A stretch of DNA of 64,000 bases from Fodinibius salsisoli (GTDB lineage Bacteria > Bacteroidota > Rhodothermia > Balneolales > Balneolaceae), in NCBI RefSeq assembly GCF_026229185.1, contig NZ_JAGGJA010000002.1, positions 372,001 to 436,000 on the forward strand, written 5' to 3'. The notes beneath the pieces were generated by a model. It searched no databases, was not told the DNA's origin, and was given only the letters and a program-made list of their open reading frames with translations. The translations under genes were made by a program, and so were the position numbers. This document shows positions 27,858 through 39,000 of the stretch, piece after piece. Positions within the stretch are counted from its first letter, which is position 1. Every line of letters begins with the position of its first letter.

Positions 27858-28562
27858 TTATAGTTGCAGCTTATAAGACTTAGAGTACAAGGCATCTTCC
27901 TTACCCTCAATTTCCACACAGATGCGGGCATACACATAATCCCGGTTTGATAACTCTTCGGGCAATTGAGATAAGGTTATATCCATCGTATTGGAACCAT
28001 TCGTATTTATTTCGATCTCTTCCTGGAGGTGATTCCAGAAAAATGAGTTATTCTGAATACTGGTGAACTTCCCGGTCCCAATAAATAAGGTCACAAATGT
28101 AATGGGCTGTGAGGTATTGACCTCTTCCAGGTCAAAATCAGCTACAATCGAATTGCCCTGTAACCCGATATTCTCACTGGTTATTTTATAATAAGGTTCT
28201 ACCTGGAAGTTCATTTGCTTGTTACCACTGATTTCGAATTCGGTGGTATCCGAACTGGGAACCCACGGTCCATCGCCAATCAGCTCGGTTAATTTATAGG
28301 TACCTCCAAAAAGTGTGGAAGAAAACGAACCGTCCTGGTTCACTCTGAGAGGTATCTTTTCATAATCCTTATATCCCTCTTCCCAAATCTCCAGTTGTAC
28401 GGCTCCGTTACGTACCCGAATGGTATCACCTTCGTGGACTACAGCCCCCTCTAAGGTCGATTGAGGCTTATCGTAGTTATCGTATTCGGTAATACCACAA
28501 CCGGCAACGGTGGCAAGTAATGCCCCAAAAACTAATGATGTTATATACGTTGAATACTTCAT
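27858..28562 (-). CDS. DUF3823-like lipoprotein next to SusD (arabinan PUL)
   Basis: This is probably a surface glycan-binding accessory protein of the SusCD complex. The 234-residue protein has a lipobox (LATVAGCGITEYDNYDKP, Cys about 22) followed by two beta-rich domains. The first (about 35-120; LEGAVVHEGDTIRVRNGAVQLEIWEEG, FSSTLFGGTYKLTEL) resembles the carboxypeptidase-regulatory-like fold of DUF3823 proteins, which are typically encoded right after SusD in arabinan and pectin loci. It lies 29 bp after susD2 and 72 bp before the GH43 gene. The family name rests on recognition from memory; the lipoprotein nature is clear. Confidence 0.7.
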   Translation of the reverse strand: MKYSTYITSLVFGALLATVAGCGITEYDNYDKPQSTLEGAVVHEGDTIRVRNGAVQLEIWEEGYKDYEKIPLRVNQDGSFSSTLFGGTYKLTELIGDGPWVPSSDTTEFEISGNKQMNFQVEPYYKITSENIGLQGNSIVADFDLEEVNTSQPITFVTLFIGTGKFTSIQNNSFFWNHLQEEIEINTNGSNTMDITLSQLPEELSNRDYVYARICVEIEGKEDALYSKSYKLQL

Positions 28563-28591
28563 AGTTCAGTAATTTTATTAGCAAAGTTCTA

Positions 28592-30526
28592 TTAGTGGAA
28601 TGGATTCCGTATCAGCTCCGGATTGTTGTTGATAGCGCCATCCGGAATACGTGCGTAGTAGTTTCCCATCTGGAACCATCGTGCATTGACAAAGCTGGGC
28701 GCTTGCGGTCCAATTTTGTCAAATACATACTTTCCGTGCATGGGTGATCCCGGCCGGTAGACACGATAGGGGAAAAGGGCTGCAACATTCGCTGTAGGGT
28801 TGCTGTCATCGCCGTCCCAAACGACATGGGCTTGCCTCCACCTTATAAGATCCCACAGGCGGTGCCCTTCAAAAGCCAGTTCAATACGGCGTTCGTTCAT
28901 GATCGTCTCAAAATCAATGGTAGCTGCACTGAGCAGTCCCGACTCTTCAAAACCGGCACGCTCACGAAGTACATTAATATAATCAGCAGCCTCGGCCGCC
29001 GTTGCCCCGCCCCCAAGCTCACTAAGCTGATAGGTTGCCTCAGCAGCATTCAGATACATCTCAGAAAGACGCATGCGTACCCACCAGGTATCACTCTGGT
29101 CACCACGCGTACTGGCGCCCGTCGTATTATCAACAAATTTACGCAGATAAAAGCCAGAACTACTGATATTCTGGATAGTCCGGTGAGGACCTCCGCTTGC
29201 CGTTAGGGCCCAGTCAACTTCAGGACCACTTTCGGTTCCGCTGAACTGTGACCCAAGGGAACTACCCTCCATCGTTTCATATGAAGAGCCGTTCCAGATT
29301 TTAACACCCGCCTGCATCGGGATATCCTGCCCGCGGAAACTTTCTCCAGGAACAATTACGGTGCCATCTAAACGACCGTCTTTTCCTTCAAAGAGATCCC
29401 CTGCATTATCGTAATAGATGTAATCTCCACTTCCATCCTGGGTCTGTAACTCTCCGGAACGACCGTCAGTGTAGGGATAGGCTTCCACCAATCCGAGGCC
29501 AGGTGTAATGGATGAAGAACTTAAATTATCTTCCCGCACCGGTCGGGCGATGTTTTCATAGGTAAAAAAGTGCCGGCGATCAGCTGAAGCAAGAAAGTCT
29601 TCAGCAAACATCACCTCATTATTTCCATCTTTAACCGTAACGGCCTGATAGAAATTCTGCCCGGGATCACCAGGTGTTGCATTATGCAAAGAGTAAGGAC
29701 TATTCTGAATAACCTCCTCGGCGGCATCTAACGCCTTTTGATAGTACTCCTCAGCTTTTGCTCCCTGAATACCTACGATGCGGCCTCCGTTCTCATTCTC
29801 CAGTGTAATAGGATTCGACATTTGGCTATTATGATAAGCAACAGACCCAGCATAAAGCATCGCACGGCTTTTAAGCCCAAGTGCCGTGTATTTATTGGCC
29901 CGGGTCTGGCTTCCGGCATTATGTCCTAAGCTATCTTTGATGGCATCAAGCTCACTGGCTATAAAATCATATATCTCGGCTTCTGTACTTCTTGGTATAT
30001 GAAATTCAGATGCGTTTTCAGGATTATATTCCATCGTAGAGGTGACCAATGGCACGCCCCCCATCCGTTTGACCATCTGAAAATAGACCCAAGCCCGAAC
30101 GAACCGGAATTCTGCCTTAAATTGTCCTCGCTGCTGCTCGGTCAAACCGGTAGAAAACTGGTCGATATTTTCGATCGCTTTGTTGATGTCATAAATCAAA
30201 TCGTAATCCCAGAGACTCCACCAGTCGGTGCCAAAGGTTTCGATATTGAGTAAGTCATCATTGTTTTCCTGGCCCGACCACATGGCATCGGTCATCAGGG
30301 CGAACTCTGTCCAACCGCCGCCCTGTCCGTCAGTCAGGGAATGAAAGCGGGGCAGGCGATCATAATAGTTTGACAATACACCGCGAATCAGTTCGGGGTC
30401 GTTCCAAACCTGATCTTCGGTTATAATAGTCTCCGGATCCTGGGAGAGCCATTCGCTATTATCGCATCCTGCTATTAAACTAAACAGCAGTACAAGCAAT
30501 AAGGTAGATCTTTTAAATATTTTCAT
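28592..30526 (-). CDS. SusD/RagB-family lipoprotein (arabinan PUL, susD2)
   Basis: This is the surface glycan-binding partner of SusC2. The 644-residue protein has lipobox LIAGCDNSEWLSQDPETIITED (Cys about 21) and the SusD signatures GQFKAEFRFVRAWVYFQMVKRMGGVPLV, RMRLSEMYLNAAEATYQLSE, NERRIELAFEGHRLWDLIRWRQ and a C-terminal YARIPDGAINNNPELIRNPF. It starts 37 bp after the SusC2 stop. Length is on the long side for SusD. Confidence 0.95.
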   Translation of the reverse strand: MKIFKRSTLLLVLLFSLIAGCDNSEWLSQDPETIITEDQVWNDPELIRGVLSNYYDRLPRFHSLTDGQGGGWTEFALMTDAMWSGQENNDDLLNIETFGTDWWSLWDYDLIYDINKAIENIDQFSTGLTEQQRGQFKAEFRFVRAWVYFQMVKRMGGVPLVTSTMEYNPENASEFHIPRSTEAEIYDFIASELDAIKDSLGHNAGSQTRANKYTALGLKSRAMLYAGSVAYHNSQMSNPITLENENGGRIVGIQGAKAEEYYQKALDAAEEVIQNSPYSLHNATPGDPGQNFYQAVTVKDGNNEVMFAEDFLASADRRHFFTYENIARPVREDNLSSSSITPGLGLVEAYPYTDGRSGELQTQDGSGDYIYYDNAGDLFEGKDGRLDGTVIVPGESFRGQDIPMQAGVKIWNGSSYETMEGSSLGSQFSGTESGPEVDWALTASGGPHRTIQNISSSGFYLRKFVDNTTGASTRGDQSDTWWVRMRLSEMYLNAAEATYQLSELGGGATAAEAADYINVLRERAGFEESGLLSAATIDFETIMNERRIELAFEGHRLWDLIRWRQAHVVWDGDDSNPTANVAALFPYRVYRPGSPMHGKYVFDKIGPQAPSFVNARWFQMGNYYARIPDGAINNNPELIRNPFH

Positions 30527-30563
30527 AATACTTATGCTCTTAAATTAAATCCGTTTATTTGTA

Positions 30564-33500
30564 TTAAAGTGAGATATTGAAGCCAATACTGTACAAGCTC
30601 TGACGAGGATAGACCAAGCCGTTTTCTGCTGAAATCTCCGGATCAATTTCATAGTCCTTCATATTATCGAAAGAGAATATATTGGTTCCCCGGACATACA
30701 CATTCAGAGAATTCACTCCTACTTTTGATAAAAGACTTTTCGGCAGATCGTACCCTACTTGCAGGTTCTGCAGGCGCAAATACCAGATATTATGGGTCCA
30801 ATAGGTGTTAGATTCATAATTATAGTGGTTATAGTTTGCCCCCCTGTTAGCGGGATAGTCGCCAGCGATCCACTCACTACTGGGATCGAAAGGATCGGCC
30901 CGGTGCCAGCGATCAGTCAACATAAACTCTGGTGAGTTTCCGTTGTTCTGGAAGAAATAGCGAAGCTCCCAGTTACGGGTATAACTCTGCATGGCGGCAC
31001 CGGCAAAGTTAAAACTTAAACTCGCCCCCTTGTAGGAAAACATTCCATTTAAACCAAAACTGGTATATGGATTCCAACCCTGGGCATAACCGATGGGACG
31101 CTGATCCAGCCCGGTGATAATACCATCACCATTTACATCTTTATAGATAAAGTCGCCGGGCATAGCCGTCGTGTTGCTTTGCCCATCCATTTCTACAGGA
31201 TAATTATCGATCTGCTCCTGCGATTGGAAACGGCCAATAACCTGATACCCCCAAGTAATAGCTGACCAGCGACCAATCTCTGAATTACGATACTCGTCCC
31301 AGGAGTTACCTGCCCGGAAGTTATAGTCGGTTTGTTGCCGCCAGCGAGATATGGTAGCATTGGCGCCTACACGATAGCTAATATCGGTTCCCACTTGTCC
31401 CTGGTAGGAAACCGAACCTTCAACGCCCCGTGTCACATCGGAATTCAGATTTTGTATCGGTGTATTATACCCCAGCTCTGAGGGAATAGCTTCGTCTTCC
31501 GGCGTTCCGGGCAATCCATCGCGCTCACGTTCAAACACATCTATAGTTGCCGAAAGCCGATCTTCAAAAAATGAAACATCTAGACCGATATTTTTACTTA
31601 TGGCTGTAATCCAGCTAAAGTTTGTTATTGGACGATTTCTCGGTCCTACACCTGCATAATATTGGCCATCCAGGACAGAACTTCCGGAATCCCCTCCAAA
31701 GTTATAGCCCGCGAGGTAGCTATAGGGACTAATTAGATAATTGCCTCCCGAATCGGTTTCACTACCCGTACGACCATAAGAAGCCCGCAGCTTTAAATTG
31801 GTAATGGTACTTCCAACCGCCTCCTGGAAGAAATCCTCTTCAGAAATTCTCCATCCGGCCGAAACGCCCGGAAAAAAGCCCCAGCGACTTTCTGATGGAA
31901 AGAGGAAGGAACCGTCATAACGACCAACAAACTCAACAAGATACTTTTCATCGAAGTTATAGTTCACCCGACCAACATAACCAGCATGGGCTGACTTACC
32001 GATATCATGAACCAAGATATCCTGGTTATCGAAACTCATGATATTTACATAGTTATTATCTGGCACAGTGTGCACCCGCTGCTCATCCCCCCGGTAGTCC
32101 GATCGCTCATAAGCAGCAAGAGCCGCGATACTGTGTTTGCCAAAATCAGCTTCATAGTTCGCCTGAAACTGGAAGAAGCGGTTAATCTCGTTTCTCCATC
32201 GGCGTTCTCTCCAGGGATTATCATTACCCTGCACCGCATTATATTCATCGGTTTCTTCGTTATAGACATAACCATTGTAGGTATATTCAAAACCGTCAAA
32301 ATCCCATGCTCCGTATCCGTAGGAACCGGTTCCCTTAAGACTCAGTCCAAAGTCAAAATCATATTCTGCGTATAAGTTTACCTTAGCCTCGCGCCAAATA
32401 TCATCAATCCACCCGGTTACATCTTCGGTATACGTAGCCGGATTTACATTAATGTTGTGAACATCGCCGTTTACATAGTTGGGATTATCATTAGCATAGG
32501 GCGATTCGGTAGGCCACATTGTGGAAATACTCAGGAAAGGATTAAAATAGTCATCCAGCCCCGGGACCCCTACCTGTTGGCGATTCTCGATGCGACCACT
32601 TATCTGAGTTCCAATTGTCAGTCGGTCAGAAATGGTACCTTCGATATTCGCCTGAATGTTATTCCGGCTGAAGCTATAATCATCTATAATTGCTTGTTGC
32701 CCCAGACGAGTGGCCGATAAATAATAGCTTATCGATTCCGACCCACCGGAAACACTGGCACTTAGCTGGTTTTGGGGAACACTTGGCTCCATGACAATAT
32801 CATAGTAGTCATAGCTTTTATAATCATCGCCGTTGCGCCATTCCCTCAACTGCTCAGAAGAATTTATCCCCAGATAGTTGGGATTTTCACCCCGATTCTG
32901 TTGTGCATACAGCTTGCCTCGTACAAACTGGTAAGCATTAGCAGGTTGTGGATAACGCGTAAACGTTTGCCAACCGTAATAGCCGTCAATATTTATTTCC
33001 GTCTGTTCTCCATACCCTCCATCTTTCGTTTCCACAAGTACAACACCGCTTGAGGCCCTAATTCCGTAAACGGCTGCTGAGGCATCTTTCAGGACTGAGA
33101 TACTTTCGATATCTCCCTGCCCCAACTGTGCAAAGTCTCCTTCTGAGGAAGGTACCCCGTCAATAACATAGAGAGGGTCGCCCATATTCCGGATTTCAAT
33201 CTGTGGAGACGAACCAGGGCGGGCATCTGCTTGCCGGGCCGTTACCCCCTGCACTCTACCTACCAAAGCATCTCCTGTAGTCACCGAGGGCGTTTCTTCC
33301 AGATCGCCAAACTCAACAGAGCTAATGGATCCGGTCACACTTTGTTCGCTTTGTTCTCCATATCCAACAACTACAAGGTCTTCGCCAACCAAAGCCTGTG
33401 GTTGAAGTGTAATATCGATCTCTGTTCTTCCGTTTATCGGTATTTCTTGCGTTTGATATCCTACAAATGAAAAGACCAGTGTATCTGACAGAGAAGAAAC

Positions 33501-33704
33501 CTCCAATTGGTACATTCCATCCGCACCAGTTGATGTCCCCTGGGAAGTACCTTTCACAAGAATGTTAACACCGGGCAGCGACTCGGATGTACTACCATCG
33601 GTCACTGTTCCCGAAACTTCCTGTTGTGCAAATACAGCTCCTGTTGATAAACCCCAGACGGCTACTACCAACAGCAGGCATTTCAGTTGTAAATATGATT
33701 TCAT
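30564..33704 (-). CDS. SusC/RagA-family TonB-dependent transporter (arabinan PUL, susC2)
   Basis: This outer-membrane importer would take up arabinan oligosaccharides. The 1046-residue protein has a signal peptide ending near STGAVFAQQ, a carboxypeptidase-regulatory-like domain (about 28-115; GTVTDGSTSESLPGVNILVKG, VFSFVGYQTQEIPINGR), a plug with VVVGYGEQSEQSVTGSISSV and SISVLKDASAAVYGIRASSG, and a barrel ending YSIGFNISL. There is no STN domain, so it is not expected to signal through FecR. About 75% of the N-terminal 90 mature residues match SusC3, and the promoter regions of the two genes are also alike. It leads the operon susC2-susD2-DUF3823-GH43-galM-GH51-araR. Confidence 0.95.
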   Translation of the reverse strand: MKSYLQLKCLLLVVAVWGLSTGAVFAQQEVSGTVTDGSTSESLPGVNILVKGTSQGTSTGADGMYQLEVSSLSDTLVFSFVGYQTQEIPINGRTEIDITLQPQALVGEDLVVVGYGEQSEQSVTGSISSVEFGDLEETPSVTTGDALVGRVQGVTARQADARPGSSPQIEIRNMGDPLYVIDGVPSSEGDFAQLGQGDIESISVLKDASAAVYGIRASSGVVLVETKDGGYGEQTEINIDGYYGWQTFTRYPQPANAYQFVRGKLYAQQNRGENPNYLGINSSEQLREWRNGDDYKSYDYYDIVMEPSVPQNQLSASVSGGSESISYYLSATRLGQQAIIDDYSFSRNNIQANIEGTISDRLTIGTQISGRIENRQQVGVPGLDDYFNPFLSISTMWPTESPYANDNPNYVNGDVHNINVNPATYTEDVTGWIDDIWREAKVNLYAEYDFDFGLSLKGTGSYGYGAWDFDGFEYTYNGYVYNEETDEYNAVQGNDNPWRERRWRNEINRFFQFQANYEADFGKHSIAALAAYERSDYRGDEQRVHTVPDNNYVNIMSFDNQDILVHDIGKSAHAGYVGRVNYNFDEKYLVEFVGRYDGSFLFPSESRWGFFPGVSAGWRISEEDFFQEAVGSTITNLKLRASYGRTGSETDSGGNYLISPYSYLAGYNFGGDSGSSVLDGQYYAGVGPRNRPITNFSWITAISKNIGLDVSFFEDRLSATIDVFERERDGLPGTPEDEAIPSELGYNTPIQNLNSDVTRGVEGSVSYQGQVGTDISYRVGANATISRWRQQTDYNFRAGNSWDEYRNSEIGRWSAITWGYQVIGRFQSQEQIDNYPVEMDGQSNTTAMPGDFIYKDVNGDGIITGLDQRPIGYAQGWNPYTSFGLNGMFSYKGASLSFNFAGAAMQSYTRNWELRYFFQNNGNSPEFMLTDRWHRADPFDPSSEWIAGDYPANRGANYNHYNYESNTYWTHNIWYLRLQNLQVGYDLPKSLLSKVGVNSLNVYVRGTNIFSFDNMKDYEIDPEISAENGLVYPRQSLYSIGFNISL

Positions 33705-33746
33705 AGAACCCCATTTTTGTGTGTTTAGATATTATTTTTTCCTACC

Positions 33747-33795
33747 TGAATTGGCTATTCAATTCAAAATATTACAAAGTGTTTTTTATACACTT
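33747..33795 (-). promoter_or_regulatory. Regulatory module upstream of susC2: two dyads
   Basis: Two inverted repeats lie before susC2: TGAATTG-N6-CAATTCA (33747-33766) and AAGTGT-N7-ACACTT (33777-33795, AAGTGTTTTTTATACACTT). The second lies 73 bp from the start codon. Both have counterparts in the same order and at the same 30-bp offset before susC3 (39232/39262), while the bases between them differ. This is good evidence for a conserved promoter/operator module. Confidence 0.7.
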
Positions 33796-34176
33796 CTTAT
33801 GTTAAAACATTCTGTAAAACTGATGCAAATAATTGCAAGAAATTTATTCCTTCCGATATACTTGCTTACAAGAAAAGTACCTATACACCTCAAAAAGACA
33901 AACACATAAATGCTATAAATAACTATATATCAATTATTTACGCATTTCTACTATTGTATATAAAAAGAGATAATTTTTTTTAAAAAAACCTAAATAACCA
34001 AAATATTACCCGTAGATTTATTTCAGTTAAACTTATTTTTTCGGTAAAACACTTATTAATTGTTCGAAACACACTTAAAAATGTGGATACCTGACGCCTA
34101 AATCCTCTCTCAAGATTTCCTCTATATAAGGCACTCTTCTTGAGAAGTCTTGCTACTCCAGCACTCACCAATAAGA
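33796..34176. other. AT-rich intergenic region between susD3 and susC2
   Basis: No gene is visible; short open frames lack family features. The stretch is AT-rich and holds the far upstream part of the susC2 promoter region and the region beyond the susD3 terminator-like hairpin. I see no further clear dyads. Confidence 0.4.
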
Positions 34177-34211
34177 AAGGTGCAGCCCATTTCGAAAATG
34201 GACTGCACCTT
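34177..34211 (-). terminator. Strong hairpin downstream of susD3, probable terminator
   Basis: The arms AAGGTGCAGCCCATTT and AAATGGACTGCACCTT form a 16-bp stem with one G-T wobble and a 3-base loop, about 90 bp after the susD3 stop. On the minus strand TCTTATT follows, a weak T-tract. It should end or stabilise the susC3-susD3 transcript and insulate susC2. Confidence 0.65.
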
Positions 34212-34301
34212 CTATTCTATTGGAGATAGAGCACACATGCCGGTGGCCTCTATCTTAAATTGATGTTTACAATAAGCTTAAAAACACGGTGCTACCAGTC
34301 T

Positions 34302-36074
34302 TTAGTATCCCGGGTTCTGTTCTAAGTTATTGTTCAGGTCCCGCTCGCCCGATGGGATCGGCCACAAATAGTCTCGCGGGGCCTCAAACGACCGCACGTG
34401 TTGCCCTGGTACAGGCTCCATGTCGCTACCGCTGGCGATATTAATCCCAAGAGTGCTACCGTTTAGCACTTCCTCAGCAGTCGCCCACCGGCGGATATCC
34501 GCCAAGTGCAGGCCTTCCCAGGCCAGCTCGATCGTCCGCTCATTGCGGATGAATTCAATAGCCTCCTCCTGCGACATTGTGGTGACATCGACAGGCAGGG
34601 GAATGTCCACCCGGTCACGAATCTCTTCAAGCACCGTTTGCACTGACGCGTCCAACTCACCCAGCTCAGCCTTCGCCTCTGCATACATCAGCAGAATATC
34701 GGCATACCGCATCTTTATGAAATTGAGACCACTGTTAGTTGGAGACGAAGCGTCCTGTGGATCTACATACTTCATGGCGGTATAGCCGGTGTAGGTGTTA
34801 TTGTAATCCGTTAGCAGGATCCTATTGCCGGTCGGACTACAGTAGCCATCTGGCGCTCCACTTTCGCATGACGGATATGAGTTATAAACAATTCCATTGA
34901 ATTCAGCACCTGGAAACAGGACTGTTCCATAGAACCGTGGATCTCGATTTGCATACATACCGAGCGTCTGTACCATCGGTTCACCGTTGCTATAGGTGAT
35001 CTCCGGCGGAGAATCATCGTACATCGGCGATTCGTCAATGGGCAGACCATCCTCCATGGGGAATTTATCAACCAGCTCCCGCGTCGGTGCAACATTAACC
35101 TCGCTGCCCATAGTTTTAGGTGCAAAATCGGCCCAGGCCGGCCAGCCATTCTGGCCAGCAACCTTTTGGTAATCGAAAATAACTTCCTCGCTTTGCTCAC
35201 CTGCGTAAGTGAAAAGATCCCGAAAGTTGGGATGCAGGCTATACTCATTGAGATTCATCACTTCTTGAGCCATATCGGCAGCAGCGCTATATAACTCGTT
35301 AGCACGACCTTGGTTGCCTTCCTGGTACTCTTGCCAGCTCGCCTCGTACAAGGCGGTCCGAGCCTGGTAACTCAAGGCAGCTCCCTGGGTAGCACGACCG
35401 TAATCGGAGGACGCTAAATCGGAGGCAGAAGGCAGCAAACCTGCTGCTTCCGACAGGTCTGAGGTAATACGGTTATACACCTCTTCCCGCGAAGCACGGC
35501 TCACGCTGCGCGCCTCTTCCACAGTCGGAACGCTTGTGAAGATTGGAACCCCACCATACATCCACAGCAGTTCGTGATAAAAATATCCGCGCAAAAACAG
35601 GGCCTCACCGCGAATCCGATTAGCGGTTTCCTGTGAAAGCACCTCTCCACCTACCGCTTCGAGCTGTGCGAGAATCTCATTGGAGCGACTTATTCCGGTA
35701 TAATTCTGGCTCCAAATACCACCTGACCAGCCGGACAGAGCATTGGCACGCCCCATTACGTACTCGTGCTGACGTCTCCAATCAGCGTGGGAGTAACCGA
35801 TCTCTGTGGTACCGTCAAAGTACATTGGGTCATCACCCTGCCCCATCATCTGGCTATATGCACCATTAAGGGCGGTGTTAAAATCACGCTCGTTGGTCCA
35901 GAAGGTTGCTGATGATACCCTGTCTGTCGGTTCTGTAGTCAGGAAGCCCTCATCACACCCCGTGGTTCCAAGAGCGATACATAGAAGCAGTATGCCTGCA
36001 AGCAATACATTCGTTGTCTTCGTTATCTTGTAAGTCATAATCTTGGTTTTTTTATCAATCATAGTCTTGGTCAT
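34302..36074 (-). CDS. SusD/RagB-family lipoprotein (susD3)
   Basis: This is the binding partner of SusC3. The 590-residue reading starts directly after the SusC3 stop (TAA/ATG abut at 36074). Its signal is long: an ATG at 36038 would give MTYKITKTTNVLLAGILLLCIALGTTGC with a better-shaped lipoprotein leader, so the true start is uncertain. SusD landmarks are EGFLTTEPTDRVSSATFW, RGEALFLRGYFYHELLWMYGGVPIF, KMRYADILLMYAEAKAELGE, RNERTIELAWEGLHLADIRRW and a C-terminal DYLWPIPSGERDLNNNLEQNPGY. Substrate is unknown; the neighbourhood suggests arabinan or another pectic polymer. Confidence 0.93.
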   Translation of the reverse strand: MTKTMIDKKTKIMTYKITKTTNVLLAGILLLCIALGTTGCDEGFLTTEPTDRVSSATFWTNERDFNTALNGAYSQMMGQGDDPMYFDGTTEIGYSHADWRRQHEYVMGRANALSGWSGGIWSQNYTGISRSNEILAQLEAVGGEVLSQETANRIRGEALFLRGYFYHELLWMYGGVPIFTSVPTVEEARSVSRASREEVYNRITSDLSEAAGLLPSASDLASSDYGRATQGAALSYQARTALYEASWQEYQEGNQGRANELYSAAADMAQEVMNLNEYSLHPNFRDLFTYAGEQSEEVIFDYQKVAGQNGWPAWADFAPKTMGSEVNVAPTRELVDKFPMEDGLPIDESPMYDDSPPEITYSNGEPMVQTLGMYANRDPRFYGTVLFPGAEFNGIVYNSYPSCESGAPDGYCSPTGNRILLTDYNNTYTGYTAMKYVDPQDASSPTNSGLNFIKMRYADILLMYAEAKAELGELDASVQTVLEEIRDRVDIPLPVDVTTMSQEEAIEFIRNERTIELAWEGLHLADIRRWATAEEVLNGSTLGINIASGSDMEPVPGQHVRSFEAPRDYLWPIPSGERDLNNNLEQNPGY

Positions 36075-39000
36075 TTAGAAGCTAATGTTGGCGCCTATAC
36101 TGATCACCCTCGTCTGTGGAGTGTAATCACCGGTCGTCCATGGATACTCAGGATCCAGACCGATACCCAAATTATTTGTCATCCATAGATTTTTGCCGGT
36201 TGCATACAGTCGCAGGCGTTGAATCCCTATACGGCTGACAATATCCTGGGGTAGTGTATAGCCGAGTTGAACATTACGCAGCTTCATAAAACTCCCGTCC
36301 AAGATCCACCAGGAGTTTGTCGTGTAGTAATTCCGGTTCACGTTGGAGTAGTATGCGGGGTGCCGTGCGTCTTGGTTATCGGGCCTCCAGTAGTCTTTAT
36401 GCCACTCCGACGTATAGTTTTCCCAAACCGGGCCCTGCGCAAAGCCGAGGCCCAGGTACTGATCCCGCTTACCTACACCTTGAAGGAGCGCACTGAAATC
36501 AAAGTTTCGCCAACCTGCGTTAACATTCACGCCATAGATATAATGGGGGTTGGGATTACCGATCACTTTACGATCCGCTTCATTGATAACCCCGTCGTCA
36601 TTCTGGTCCACATACATAAGGTCGCCCAAACGGGTTTCTTCTCCCGGAACATGTGCACCGTAGCTATCAATCTGTTCGTATGAGTCGAATAAACCTGCAA
36701 CCTCAAGACCGTACCATGCATTGACGGGCGAACCTTCCTGAATCACTCTGCCGCCGAGGTTTCCACCTTCAATATACGGACCGGTTTCGACCAGGTCGAT
36801 AACTTCGTTCCGGTTATCGGAGAGATTGACGTTGATACCGTAGCTGACTTCACCGATATTATCCTGCCAGCCGACCGACACCTCCCAACCTTTGTTTTCG
36901 ACAATACCCCCGTTCTGGTAGGGCGCGTTTAGGCCGACCATATCGGGGACTGAAAGGGCCAGGAGGATATCTTCTGTGCGCCGCTCGTAGATATCACCCG
37001 TTACACTCAGGCGGTTATCCCAAAATGCGGCGTCGAACCCGATATTGGTAACTATCGTTGTTTCCCACGAAAGCTCTTCGTTGACAAGATCCGTAGCAGC
37101 ACCACCTACCGACTGTGCACTACTGGCGTTGCCCAGATGATACGGAGTACTCAGATTGATGGAAGAATAGTAAGAGTACAGTGGCACATTCTGGTTACCC
37201 AACTCGCCCCAGGATCCGCGCAGCTTAAACTCATCTACCCAGTCCACGTTAAAGAACGGCTCCTCGGAAACCCGCCAGCCGAGCGAAAACGAGGGAAAGA
37301 AACCATATCTGTGCCCTTCAGCAAATCGGCTTGATCCGTCATAGCGAGCGTTGAATTCGAACAGGTAACGACCCATCAGCTCGTAGTTGAGCCGCCCAAA
37401 CACTGAGCGCAGTGCCCAACTATTACCGTACCCCCGTGTTCCGTCGTTCGTTTCGTTACCCAGGTCGAGTTGGCGTAGTTCGTTGTTATAAAACTGATCT
37501 CGCCAGGCCCGAAACTCCTCAAAGTTGGCGTCGGTCTGTTCATATCCCACTACACCGGAAATATTATTATTTTCATTAAACGAATAGTCATAGTCGATCA
37601 TAGCACGGAGTGTCGTTTGCTTATCCGTATAGGTTCGGTTTTCACCGAAACTGGGTCCCCAGTAGTATGCGTCGTCGGGATACTCTTCAATAAGGTTTGG
37701 GTCGGTCACAAACCGTTCCCAATCCATGGCACCATAGTCAAAAGAAGCCAGGGTCTGTATTTCTGCCCATGAAGCTATTCGATAGTTCAAGCGACCGGTG
37801 ACAGTACCCTCCCAGAACACCCGCTGCTGGTTACCACTGACCTCGGCGGAAGCCAATGAACTACGGCCAAACAAGTTTGTGCCGTATGTGCCATCGGAAT
37901 ACCGGGTTCTTATTGTGGGCGGCGTATCGTGGACGATATAAAAATTCGCTGCCCATTCCTCAGCAGGAAGAATATCCCAACTACGATTCGCTGACAAGTC
38001 CACCCCGCCTGATATCTTATCAGTCAGATTAAAATCGGTGTTCAGACGTACGCCATACCGGTCGTGCCCCGTATTTGCCATCAATCCATCTTCTTCCAGG
38101 TAATTGAGTGAGAGCGAGTAGCGGGCTACCTCGCTTCCGCCAGCTATACTCAGGTTATGATCCTGCATTCGTGCCGGATTGAAAATTTCGTCCACCAATT
38201 CATTATCCGGATAAGCGTCGGGGTCCGTTCCCGCGATGGTATTCTGGATATATTCATCTGTGTATCGTGGCTGGTAACTGTCATAAGATTCACACTCACT
38301 AACCGCATTATTGGGATCGCGACCGTCGAGGCACCAATTCATAAGATTCTCCCGGGCCACGTTTGCAAGCCGCATGTGCGTCTCAGTGTCTACACGTTCC
38401 GGCCAGGCTGTACGGCTCTGTGTTCCTATGTATCCGTTATACGTAACCTGCAGGTCGCCGGCCGTTCCTCGCTTCGTGGTGACCAAGATTACGCCATTTG
38501 CTGCGCGCGAGCCGTAAATGGCCGCCGAGGCTGCGTCTTTCAGAACGGAAATATTCTCTACATCATTTATATCAATGTTGGAGAGATTCCCTTCGACTCC
38601 ATCGATCAGCACCAGCGGTCGCGAGGCGCCTGCGCCGCCAGTGTCATCACCCCGGCCCAGAGTACCTTGTCCCCTGACCAGTAAATTTAGCTGGTTGTGA
38701 CCTGGATGATCTCCACCGTCCAGCAGCTGCAAGCCCGGTGCCATTCCCTGCAGCGCATGTGTCACCGTAGGAACGGGTACTTCAGACATTTCAGCAGTCG
38801 AGACGGACGCCACCGAGCCCGTTAGGTTCACCTTTTCCTGCTCGCCATATCCTACAACAACCACATCTTCTCCCATCAAAGCTTGTGGCTGTAGGCCAAC
38901 ATCAAGTTCACTCCTGCCCTCAATGGCTATCTCCTGTGTCTGATAGCCAACAAAAGAAAAAACCAGCGTATCCGTAGTGGATGCCTCTAATTCGTAATAA

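Noticed and set aside
33980-34171. 63-codon minus-strand open frame downstream of susD3
   Set aside because: AT-rich intergenic DNA with no ribosome site or family feature; it abuts the terminator hairpin.
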